Shown here: in pieces, positions 50,992 through 59,088 of the stretch
How the letters are laid out: every line of letters begins with the position of its first letter
Position numbering within the stretch: position 1 is the stretch's first letter
NCBI RefSeq assembly: GCF_012932915.1
Contig: NZ_VCQU01000003.1
Span: forward strand, 558,001-622,000
Source of the DNA: Antrihabitans stalactiti
Lineage (GTDB): Bacteria; Actinomycetota; Actinomycetes; Mycobacteriales; Mycobacteriaceae
Length of the DNA: 64,000 bases
Reading direction: 5' to 3'
Notes under the pieces: model-generated
Databases searched by the model: none
What the model was told of the DNA's origin: nothing
What the model saw: only the letters and a program-made list of their open reading frames with translations
Program-made: the position numbers and the translations under genes

Positions 50992-52692
50992 GTGACCGAC
51001 ACCACTGAAATCGACAGCGCGCTCGCGGACCTTGGTCGCGGCGAAAAACTTTGGGCAGACACACCGTTGTCGGCCCGACGGGAAGTGCTCGAGCGGGTGC
51101 ACACCTTGATCGGCGAGCACGCCGAAGAATGGGTAGCCGCCGCGGCGAGCTTCAAGAAGCTGAGTCCGGATTCGCCGTTGATCGGTGAAGAGTGGATGTC
51201 CGGGCCGTACCCCGCCCTGGCAGGCGCCGCTGCCCTCATCGGGACCATGCGAAAGTTGGAGGCCGGGACGAGCCCGATCGACGGTGTTCGGATCACCGAT
51301 GCACCGGGCGGGCGCCTGGCGATTCAGGCGCTGCCGCACGGCATCTTCGACACCTTGCTGTTGAACGGATTCAGCGCACAGGTGTGGCTGCAACCCGGCG
51401 TCGACGCCGCATCCGCACGGCGTAGCGCCGGTCTCGGTCAGCGCACTCCCGCTGCGACACAAGGCATCGGCGTCGTCCTCGGCGCAGGCAACATCACGTC
51501 GATCGCGCCGCTGGACACGTTGTACGACATCTACGCCAACAATCGCGTCGTAGCACTGAAGCTGAACCCGATCACCGATGCGATGTTCCCGGTGTTCAAC
51601 AAGGTCTTCGCGCCGCTGATCGATCTCGACGTCGTCCGAATCCTGACCGGCGGTGCCGACGTCGGAACGTACCTCGTCAACCACGATGCCGTCTCGCACG
51701 TGCACATCACCGGCAGCGCGATCACACACGACGCGATCGTGTTCGGCACGGGGGAACTGGGTGAACAGCGCAAGGCGGACCGGAAACCGCTGCTGGGCAA
51801 ACCGATCAGCAGTGAGTTGGGTGGCGTATCACCGACGATCGTGCTCCCGGGAAAGTGGTCGAAGGCCGACCTGAAATTCCAGGCCAAGCACGTCGCGACC
51901 CAGCGTCTGCACAACGGCGGCTACAACTGCGTGGCGTCGCAGGCGGTCGTCGTGAGTTCTTCGTGGCCGCAGAAGGAGGCGTTCCTGGAAGCGCTGCGCG
52001 ACGCGATCGACCAGGCGCCTGAGCGTCCTGCCTACTACCCGGGCAGCGATGGACGGGTCAAGGCCGCCTATGACGTCCACCCCGAAGCCGAGCGCCTCGG
52101 TCCGAGCGGTGGCCGCGTGCTCATCGAGGGTCTGATTGCGGGTCGGGACGAGCCGCTGCTACGGACCGAATACTTCGCTCCGGTGCTCGGTGTCGTCGAA
52201 TTGCCCTACGAAGGTCAAGAGTTCGCAGACAAGGCGGTCGACTTCGCCAACGACGAATTGGCGGGAACGCTGGGCGCCAACATCGTCGCTCACCCGGCGA
52301 CGATCAAGTCGCTCGGCGACTCGTTCGACACGCTGATCGAGCGTCTGCGTTACGGCACTATCGCGGTGAACGCGTGGACCGGCGTCGGCTTCCTTACTGC
52401 ACACGCGAGCTGGGGCGCCTTCCCGGGCCACACCGTAGATGATGTGCAGAGCGGAATCGGATTGGTGCACAACGGCTTCCTGCTCGACGGCGTCGAACGG
52501 ACCGTCGTCCGCGGACCGTTCCGCCCGGCACCCCGCTCGATCTTGACCGGGCAGTTCGCCCTCACGCCCAAGCCGCCGTGGTTCGTAGACAATCGCACCG
52601 CCGCCACAACAGGACGCCGCCTGACCAATTTCACGGCATCGCCGGGTTGGTCGAAGTTGCCTGCCATTTTCGCGTCCGCGCTGCGCGGTTGA
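50992..52692 (+). CDS. Aldehyde dehydrogenase superfamily protein
   Basis: 566 residues from GTG 50992. It is a divergent ALDH: GVVLGAGNITSIAPLDTLYDIYANNRVVALKLNP is the cofactor-binding core, HVHITGSAITHDAIVFG corresponds to the FTGS turn, SSELGGVSPTIVLPG carries the catalytic Glu and NGGYNCVASQAVVV the catalytic Cys. It is about 80 residues longer than ordinary ALDHs, mainly at the N-terminus. The GMC oxidoreductase follows after 14 bases, so the pair could take an alcohol to an acid. Confidence 0.87.
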   Translation: MTDTTEIDSALADLGRGEKLWADTPLSARREVLERVHTLIGEHAEEWVAAAASFKKLSPDSPLIGEEWMSGPYPALAGAAALIGTMRKLEAGTSPIDGVRITDAPGGRLAIQALPHGIFDTLLLNGFSAQVWLQPGVDAASARRSAGLGQRTPAATQGIGVVLGAGNITSIAPLDTLYDIYANNRVVALKLNPITDAMFPVFNKVFAPLIDLDVVRILTGGADVGTYLVNHDAVSHVHITGSAITHDAIVFGTGELGEQRKADRKPLLGKPISSELGGVSPTIVLPGKWSKADLKFQAKHVATQRLHNGGYNCVASQAVVVSSSWPQKEAFLEALRDAIDQAPERPAYYPGSDGRVKAAYDVHPEAERLGPSGGRVLIEGLIAGRDEPLLRTEYFAPVLGVVELPYEGQEFADKAVDFANDELAGTLGANIVAHPATIKSLGDSFDTLIERLRYGTIAVNAWTGVGFLTAHASWGAFPGHTVDDVQSGIGLVHNGFLLDGVERTVVRGPFRPAPRSILTGQFALTPKPPWFVDNRTAATTGRRLTNFTASPGWSKLPAIFASALRG

Positions 52693-52706
52693 GGAGAGAC
52701 TGAGCT

Positions 52707-54299
52707 ATGAGCAAAACAGCAAGCACTGCCGATTACGTCGTCGTTGGATCGGGATCGGCAGGAGCGGTGGTTGCCGCTCGCCTCAGCGAGGATCCGAAGG
52801 TATCCGTCGTCGTTCTCGAAGCCGGGCCGAAGGACAAAGACAAGTTCATTCACATTCCTGCCGGGTTCGGGAAGCTGTTCGAGGGACCCGTCGACTGGAA
52901 CTACCGGACGACTCCACAGCCCGCACTCGCAGGCCGCGAAGTTTTCTGGCCCCGTGGCAAGACCCTCGGCGGGTGTTCGTCGATGAACGCGATGATGTGG
53001 GTCCGTGGCTACGCCGCCGACTACGACGAGTGGGCGGAGCACGCCGGTGCGGGGTGGTCGTTCGCTGAGGTCGTGAAGTACTTCCGCCGTATCGAGAGTG
53101 TGGAAGGTGCCTCCGGAGCGGGCGAAGGCACCGACGGGCCGTTGCAGATTTCGAAGCAGCGCAGTCCACGCTCGTTGACGAAGTCCTATCTGGACGCCGT
53201 GAAGGAGACGGGCTACACGGTGGAGCGGGCCAATCTCGATCGACCCGAGGGCTTTTCGCAGACGATGGTCACGCAGAAGGGTGGCGCGCGATGGAGCACA
53301 GCCGATGCGTACCTCAAGCCGGCGTCGAAACGCTCGAACGTCACGGTAGTGACCGAGGCACAAGCGACGCGCGTGGTGTTCGACGGCAAGCGGGCCATCG
53401 GTGTCGAATACTCCAAGGGTGGAGAGCTTTTCACTGTTCAGGCGCGCAGCGAGGTGGTGCTGTCCGGCGGTGCGATCAACAGCCCTACGCTGCTGATGTA
53501 TTCGGGCATCGGGGACGCGAAGGAACTGAAAGCAAACGGAATCGACGTGCGGCACAACCTTCCCGCCGTCGGCAAAAATCTTCTCGATCACCTGGTCTCG
53601 CTGGTCGTGTATCGCGCGAACGCGGGCACTCTGTTCGACGCCGAGAAGATTCCAGAGCTCGTCAATTACCTTGCGCGCCATCGCGGCATGCTGACGTCGA
53701 ACGTCGGTGAAGCGTACGGCTTCATCCGGAGCAACGAAGACCTCGAGTTGCCGGACCTCGAACTGATCTTCGCGCCTGCGCCGTACATCGGCGAGGGTTT
53801 GGTCGATCCCGATGGCCACGGCGTGGCGCTCGGCACGATTCTGCTCAAGCCGAAGAGTTCAGGCGAAATCACGTTGGCGTCGAGCGATCCGCTGGCCAAG
53901 CCGATCATCGATCCGCGGTACTGCTCCGACAGTGAAGGTGCCGACCGTGCGGCGCTACTCGCAGGGCTGCGCGTGTGCGCGCAGATCGCATCCGCACCGT
54001 CCCTGAAAGGCGAGCTGAGCGATTACATGCAGCCGAACCTGCCTGCGAGCACGCCTCTCGAAGAGGTGCTGACCGCGGCTCTGGAAAAGCATTCGCACAC
54101 CCTCTATCACCCGGTCGGGACATGCCGCATGGGCTCGGACGATTCCAGCGTGGTCGATCCCGAGCTCCGGGTGCGGGGCGTCGAGGGTCTTCGCGTTGCG
54201 GACGCCTCGATCATGCCGACCATCATTCGTGGGCACACGCACGCGCCATCGGTCGTGATCGGCGAGAAGGCGGCTGACCTGATCAAGGCATCGCGCTGA
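52707..54299 (+). CDS. GMC family FAD-dependent oxidoreductase
   Basis: 530 residues of the choline dehydrogenase-like GMC family. FAD-binding DYVVVGSGSAGAVVAARLSE, then WPRGKTLGGCSSMNAMMWVRGYAADYDEW, VVLSGGAINSPTLLMYSGIG (GMC signature 2), and the catalytic His pair in SHTLYHPVGTCRMG and RGHTHAPSVVIGEKAADLI. A GAGGAG ribosome-binding site precedes ATG 52707. It oxidises a primary alcohol to an aldehyde; the preceding ALDH would complete oxidation. Confidence 0.94.
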   Translation: MSKTASTADYVVVGSGSAGAVVAARLSEDPKVSVVVLEAGPKDKDKFIHIPAGFGKLFEGPVDWNYRTTPQPALAGREVFWPRGKTLGGCSSMNAMMWVRGYAADYDEWAEHAGAGWSFAEVVKYFRRIESVEGASGAGEGTDGPLQISKQRSPRSLTKSYLDAVKETGYTVERANLDRPEGFSQTMVTQKGGARWSTADAYLKPASKRSNVTVVTEAQATRVVFDGKRAIGVEYSKGGELFTVQARSEVVLSGGAINSPTLLMYSGIGDAKELKANGIDVRHNLPAVGKNLLDHLVSLVVYRANAGTLFDAEKIPELVNYLARHRGMLTSNVGEAYGFIRSNEDLELPDLELIFAPAPYIGEGLVDPDGHGVALGTILLKPKSSGEITLASSDPLAKPIIDPRYCSDSEGADRAALLAGLRVCAQIASAPSLKGELSDYMQPNLPASTPLEEVLTAALEKHSHTLYHPVGTCRMGSDDSSVVDPELRVRGVEGLRVADASIMPTIIRGHTHAPSVVIGEKAADLIKASR

Positions 54300-54300
54300 C

Positions 54301-54873
54301 CTAGCCAGGCTCGAGGAGCCTGCGTACCAGAGTGCTGACCACCTCGTCGATGTCGAAACCGGCATCGATCGAGGTGGTCAGCAAGTCGAACAGCAAGCCG
54401 TCGATCGCGTAGTGCAGCATCGCGATCTCGAATGCACCGCCCGGCAGGCCGGCCTGCGCATTGAACTCGCCATCCAACCGGAAACCGCTGGTCAGAGTGG
54501 CACGGAGCAGTTTCCCCAACTCTGGGCGTCGTGATCCTTCGAGTCGCAATTCGAAGAGCGCGCGGGTGAGGTCCGGCTGCGCGGTCAGGCGTTCGACGAT
54601 GTAGCGGATGTAATCGGTGGCAAGCTCGACGCCGGGCTCCCGCTCGGCCAATTGCTCGACCCGTGCTGGGTCGGGGGCCAATCGCTCGAAGATTCGTTCC
54701 CCAAGTGCGCCAAGTAACTCGTCGCGATTCCGGAAGTAGTTTCCCGCAGTTCCCTCCGGCAGCCCGGCTTCCCGGTCGACGGCCCGGTGCGTCAGACCGC
54801 GTGCGCCCGTTGACGACAGCACTCGAAGACCTGCGTCCGCGAGTAGTGCGCGACGTTCAGGATTGGCGACCAC
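54301..54873 (-). CDS. TetR family regulator
   Basis: 190 residues from GTG 54873 (VVANPERRALLADAG); an ATG eight codons upstream is in frame. HTH: LLADAGLRVLSSTGARGLTHRAVDREAGLPEGTAGNYFRNRDELLGAL. Divergent from the DHFR-like gene, with nested dyads between them. Tail-to-tail with the GMC oxidoreductase gene. Confidence 0.9.
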   Translation of the reverse strand: MVANPERRALLADAGLRVLSSTGARGLTHRAVDREAGLPEGTAGNYFRNRDELLGALGERIFERLAPDPARVEQLAEREPGVELATDYIRYIVERLTAQPDLTRALFELRLEGSRRPELGKLLRATLTSGFRLDGEFNAQAGLPGGAFEIAMLHYAIDGLLFDLLTTSIDAGFDIDEVVSTLVRRLLEPG

Positions 54874-54895
54874 GAAAAGAATGCTAGCACCAACC

Positions 54896-54932
54896 ACAAC
54901 AGGCGTGGTACTTTAACCACTACTGCTGTTGT
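54896..54932. promoter_or_regulatory. Nested dyads between tetR and DHFR-like gene
   Basis: Outer pair ACAACAG (54896) and CTGTTGT (ends 54932) enclose GTGGT-acttta-ACCAC (54905-54920). The region spans the likely promoters of both divergent genes and is a probable TetR operator. Confidence 0.55.
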
Positions 54933-54955
54933 TGTTGGCGAGGCAAGGAGTACCG

Positions 54956-55528
54956 ATGCGAAAACTCACCTATTACGTGGCTAGTTCCATCGACGGTTTC
55001 ATCGGTGCGCCGGACGGTTCTGCCGATGCATTCATTACGACCGGCGACCATATGACGACGATCGCGACGGAATACCCCGACACCCTTCCCGTCCATATCC
55101 GCAGCCATTTCGGCGTCGCTGCCGACGCGCCGAATCGGCATTTCGACACGGTCCTCATGGGGCGCAAAACTTATGAGCCGACCATCGATGCGGGGTTGAC
55201 GAACGCCTTTCCGCACCTGCGCAATTACGTCTTCTCGACGACCTTGGTGGTCGACGACCCGACTGTCACCGTTGTTGCGTCGGATCCACTCGCGACCGTG
55301 CGCGAGCTGAAACGGGAGGACGGGCAGGGTATTTGGCTGTGCGGCGGTGGAGCGCTCGCCGGGCGACTACTGCCCGAGATCGACGAGTTGATCGTGAAGT
55401 TCTATCCGGTGCTGCTCGGTAGCGGTGTGCCCATGCTCGCTACCGGCTACGACCCGTCGTCGTTTCGATTGACTGCGACGAAGGTCCACGACAATGGAGT
55501 GGCGTTCATGAAGTACCAGCGCGTGTGA
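54956..55528 (+). CDS. Dihydrofolate reductase-like protein (RibD C-terminal family)
   Basis: 190 residues from ATG 54956, with AAGGAG 6 bases upstream. MRKLTYYVASSIDGFIGAPDG, DTVLMGRKTYEP, YVFSTTL and GIWLCGGGALAGRLLPEIDELIVKFYPVLLGSGVPML define the family. It is related in family but not close in sequence to the one at 47407-48048. Probably controlled by the divergent TetR. Confidence 0.9.
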   Translation: MRKLTYYVASSIDGFIGAPDGSADAFITTGDHMTTIATEYPDTLPVHIRSHFGVAADAPNRHFDTVLMGRKTYEPTIDAGLTNAFPHLRNYVFSTTLVVDDPTVTVVASDPLATVRELKREDGQGIWLCGGGALAGRLLPEIDELIVKFYPVLLGSGVPMLATGYDPSSFRLTATKVHDNGVAFMKYQRV

Positions 55529-55591
55529 GTTACTGAGACGACTAGTGTCTGATGGTCGCAGACTCAATGGTGAGCAGATAGCGGAGGCGTC

Positions 55592-58504
55592 GTGGGCAAA
55601 ATCGGCAAGGCAGCGAAGCGGGCACGCGCGTACGCGCGGATCGGGCGCGAGCTGGTCTCGGGGCTGCGTGCGGGATCGAGTGCCAGCCCAGTCGATTTGG
55701 GTGACTACACGCCGCCGGCTGGGGTTGCCGAGTTCTCGCGCCATGCCCATGCCAGCGTCGAAGTGCCGTTGGCCGCGGATGTGGTGTCGGCGTATCTCGC
55801 GGATCTGTCCCAGATCCCGAAGTGGCTGACGATGCATGCCGGGTGGCGAGGTGAAGCGCCGGTAGAGGCGAGTCCGGGCGTGACGTTCACGCAGCAGGCG
55901 AGGTTGATGGGAATTCCCGCGGACGTCGCCTGGACCGTCGTAGCGGCCGACGACTCGTCGATCGAGATGCGTGGCGACGGTCCGATGGGCCTGAAGATGG
56001 GCTTCTGGCTCACGACCGAATCGTCGGCCGGGTCGACCACTGTGCACTTCGATGCGGGTTTGGGAGGGCAGCCGATCGAGGGGCCGATGGGCTCGTCCGT
56101 CGTGCGCAGTCTCGTCGGGGCGATGGACGAATCGCTCGAGAAGTTGGCCGCTGCCATCGCCGAATCGGGTCCGGCGGCGGGTCCGCGAGTTGCGCGTAAA
56201 CCTGTGCTCCACAATGCATCCGGTATCACCATCGCGGCCTCGACGCCGGTCTTGGTCGGTGTCGGGCAGGTGGTGCAACGGCAGCCAGGCGCGGAGTTGG
56301 CAGACCCTTCGACGCTTGCTGTCGCGGCACTGCGCAAAGCGGCGGCCGATGCCGGCGTGGAATCGATCCTGCGCAGCGCCGACGCGGTCTATGCCGTGGC
56401 CAGCGCGTCATGGCAGTACCGGGACTTGGGTGCACTCGTCGCCGACGCGGTCGGGGCGAAGCCGTCCGAGACCGTGCAGTCGAGCACGTTCGGTGGCGAC
56501 GGCGGCCAATTGACGATCAACGATGCTGCTCAGACGATCGCCGATGGAAGCCACGACGTGATTCTGCTGACCGGCGCCGAAGCCGGAGCGACGCTCGCCG
56601 CTGCACAACGTGCCGGGACGCCGACGCCGTGGCCAGAGCAGGGCGACGATATTTCGCCCACCCGCGTCGTCGGCATCGACAAGACCGCCAACAACGACGC
56701 AGAAGCCGCAGTCGGCCTTGGCGCGCCGATCTATATGTATTCGCTGTTCGAATCTGCCAATCGGCACCGACTCGGACGTGGGCCGAAGGAGCATGCGGTT
56801 GCCATCGGCGAACTGTGGTCGCGCCTGTCTGCTGTCGCCGCTGACAATCCGAATGCGTGGCAGCCCAACGCGTTCGACGCCGAGGAGATCATTACTGTCT
56901 CCGAAGACAATCGCATGGTCTCGTCGCCGTACACGAAGCTGCTGTGCGCGAACCTGCAGGTCGATATGGCGACTGGGCTGATCCTGTGCAGCGCGGCAGC
57001 CGCGACGGCGGCCGGTGTGCCCCAAGACAAATGGGTGTTCGTGCACGCCGGCGCGTCGGCACACGACGAATGGTTTGCATCCGAGCGCGCAGACCTCGCG
57101 GCGTCACCGGCGATCAGAACCATCGGCAGTGCAGCGCTCGAGCACGCCGGGATTTCGATCGACGACGTCAAGCACATAGACCTCTATGCCTGCTTCCCGT
57201 CGGCCGTGCAGATCGGCGCGCGCGAACTGGGGTTGCCCAGTGACGATCCCGACCGCCCGCTGTCGATGACCGGTGGGCTGACGTTCGGCGGTGGTCCGGG
57301 CAACAACTACGGCAGCCACGCAGTCGCGACGATCGTTGAGCGACTTCGCAAAGATCCCAAGGCATTCGGGCTGTCGACATCGCTCGGCTGGTACGTCACC
57401 AAACACGCCATCGGGATCTACTCGGCAACGCCGCCCAAGCAGGCTTACCAACATCTGCAGCCGGTGGTCGACAGCGGTCCGTCGCGGCCGGTGCGGTCCG
57501 GCTACAGCGGTCCGGCTGTGATCGAGGCGTACACCGTTCCGTACGACCGCGAAGGCGCCCCGCAGGCGGGCATCGTCAGCCTGATCACGCCAAAGGGGGA
57601 ACGAGTACTCCTCCGAACAACGCAGCCAGAGATATTGCGCGAGTTGATCGATGGCGACGCGCTCGGTCTCGCCGCAACCGTGACCAGCGCTACCGAGCTG
57701 ACCATCGACAGTGCCGAGACGCACGAACTGCCTGCGCCACCGCCCGCTCCGGTCTTGGTCGAGCGGCGCGGTCCGATCACGATCATCACGCTGAATCGCC
57801 CCGAAGTCCGCAACGCAGTGAACCTCGCGATGGCCAAGGCGATCGAGCGGGCGATCGATGCGTTCGAAGCCGATAAGATCGCGACGGTCGCGATTCTCAC
57901 GGGCGCCGGTGGAGCGTTCAGCGCGGGGATGGACCTCAAAGCAGCTGCGCGAGGCGAAGTTCCGATCACCGAAGGCCGCGGAATACTTGGCCTCGTGTCG
58001 AAGCCGCCGCTCAAGCCGCTGATCGCCGCGGTCGAAGGTCCGGCGCTCGCCGGTGGATGTGAGCTCGCGCTCGCCGCGGATCTCATTGTTGCTGCCAATG
58101 ATTCGCGTTTCGGCATTCCAGAACCCAAGCGCGGCCTCGTCGCCGCCGGGGGTGGGGTCATGCGGTTACGCGCACGGCTGCCACGCAACATCGCGATGGA
58201 GTTGGCGCTCACCGGCGATCCGATGCAAGCGACCCGTCTTGCTGAGTTGGGGCTGATCAATCGCATCGCCAAGCCAGGCGAAGCGCTCACGGTCGCAATC
58301 GAACTGGCCGAGCAGATCGCGGTCAATGCACCACTCAGTGTCGTCGCGAGCAAACAGATCATCGAAGAGTCGTCGGACTGGCAGTCCGCCGACGCATTCG
58401 AGCGGCAGACGCAAGTCGCTTCTGTTGCACTGTTTTCCGAGGATGCCGGCGAGGGCGTACGCGCGTTTGCAGAGAAGCGGGCCCCGGTGTGGCGGGGTCG
58501 GTGA
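55592..58504 (+). CDS. SRPBCC - thiolase-like - enoyl-CoA hydratase triple fusion
   Basis: 970 residues in one uninterrupted frame from GTG 55592 (GGAGG upstream). Residues about 45-195 are an SRPBCC domain (ASVEVPLAADVVSAYLADLSQIPKWL). Residues about 215-715 are a thiolase-like domain, TPVLVGVGQVVQRQPG onward, with a C-terminal OB-type extension; the usual nucleophilic Cys position reads STFGGDGGQ, and the HEAF/HNAF position reads YACFPSAVQ. Residues about 720-970 are a crotonase: AFSAGMDLKA and GPALAGGCELALAAD oxyanion loops, with Glu residues at about 824 and 844 placed as in active enoyl-CoA hydratases. So the hydratase part looks active and the thiolase part may not be. Acyl-CoA metabolism is likely; substrate unknown. 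Confidence 0.88.
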   Translation: MGKIGKAAKRARAYARIGRELVSGLRAGSSASPVDLGDYTPPAGVAEFSRHAHASVEVPLAADVVSAYLADLSQIPKWLTMHAGWRGEAPVEASPGVTFTQQARLMGIPADVAWTVVAADDSSIEMRGDGPMGLKMGFWLTTESSAGSTTVHFDAGLGGQPIEGPMGSSVVRSLVGAMDESLEKLAAAIAESGPAAGPRVARKPVLHNASGITIAASTPVLVGVGQVVQRQPGAELADPSTLAVAALRKAAADAGVESILRSADAVYAVASASWQYRDLGALVADAVGAKPSETVQSSTFGGDGGQLTINDAAQTIADGSHDVILLTGAEAGATLAAAQRAGTPTPWPEQGDDISPTRVVGIDKTANNDAEAAVGLGAPIYMYSLFESANRHRLGRGPKEHAVAIGELWSRLSAVAADNPNAWQPNAFDAEEIITVSEDNRMVSSPYTKLLCANLQVDMATGLILCSAAAATAAGVPQDKWVFVHAGASAHDEWFASERADLAASPAIRTIGSAALEHAGISIDDVKHIDLYACFPSAVQIGARELGLPSDDPDRPLSMTGGLTFGGGPGNNYGSHAVATIVERLRKDPKAFGLSTSLGWYVTKHAIGIYSATPPKQAYQHLQPVVDSGPSRPVRSGYSGPAVIEAYTVPYDREGAPQAGIVSLITPKGERVLLRTTQPEILRELIDGDALGLAATVTSATELTIDSAETHELPAPPPAPVLVERRGPITIITLNRPEVRNAVNLAMAKAIERAIDAFEADKIATVAILTGAGGAFSAGMDLKAAARGEVPITEGRGILGLVSKPPLKPLIAAVEGPALAGGCELALAADLIVAANDSRFGIPEPKRGLVAAGGGVMRLRARLPRNIAMELALTGDPMQATRLAELGLINRIAKPGEALTVAIELAEQIAVNAPLSVVASKQIIEESSDWQSADAFERQTQVASVALFSEDAGEGVRAFAEKRAPVWRGR

Positions 58505-58512
58505 CTCGACGG

Positions 58513-58929
58513 TTACGGCAGAACGACGCAGCCTGGGCCGACCGATACGCCATTCCCGACCACGACCGTCGTGTTGCGGAAGGTCAGGGCGCCGCCCTCG
58601 CCCGATGAGGCTGTGAGAACGTGCGTTCCGGTTTGGCGGGGCGTCCAGACAGTCGACACCCGGCCGTTGACCGGGGTTACCCAGTTCTGGCTGAACCCTG
58701 CCAGCGCGGTGGACCCGAAGAACACCGGGTGAGCATTGTCGGTCGTCGCTGTCACTGTGTAGGAGCAGCCGCTTCCGTACGCTGCAGATGATGCAGTGCT
58801 GATGCCGGGATCGATGGTGATGCTGTTGACGCCTGCTGCTGCGGTCGGTGCGGTCAGCACCATTGTCATTGCGGCAGTGCCGAGTCCAGCGACGGCGATG
58901 GCCGCGCGACGACGTATGCGGTGGCTCAT
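58513..58929 (-). CDS. Secreted Ig-like protein, paralogue 1
   Basis: 138 residues from ATG 58929, preceded by CAGGAGAACC. The signal peptide ends in TAPTAAAG. The mature part is all-beta: NSITIDPGISTASSAAYGSG, CSYTVTATTDNAHPVFFGST, VNGRVSTVWTPRQTGTHVLTAS, ending in GPGCVVLP, with two Cys probably in a disulfide. It resembles Ig-like or bacterial Ig domain secreted proteins without a known function. A clear paralogue is at 61677-62108. Confidence 0.82.
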   Translation of the reverse strand: MSHRIRRRAAIAVAGLGTAAMTMVLTAPTAAAGVNSITIDPGISTASSAAYGSGCSYTVTATTDNAHPVFFGSTALAGFSQNWVTPVNGRVSTVWTPRQTGTHVLTASSGEGGALTFRNTTVVVGNGVSVGPGCVVLP

Positions 58930-59076
58930 GGTTCTCCTGTTTGTCTCGATCGGCACCGCGATGCTAACCGGCGGACGGCGGCTGACGGCTCGCCTGGCTC
59001 GGCGAGTCGCCGTCCGATTTGTCGCAAATTGGACACGAAATTTCTCGTGACAGTAAGTCGACGGGCTGATATCATA

Positions 59077-59088
59077 GAACACATGTTC
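59077..59088 (+). promoter_or_regulatory. LexA (SOS) box overlapping the HNH gene start
   Basis: GAACACATGTTC, a perfect GAAC-N4-GTTC core followed by GA, with the ATG start codon (59083-59085) inside it. It fits the actinobacterial LexA box. Confidence 0.68.

Noticed and set aside
52350-53819. 489-codon frame antisense to the ALDH/GMC genes
   Set aside because: Crosses the boundary of two well-supported plus-strand genes and shows no domain.
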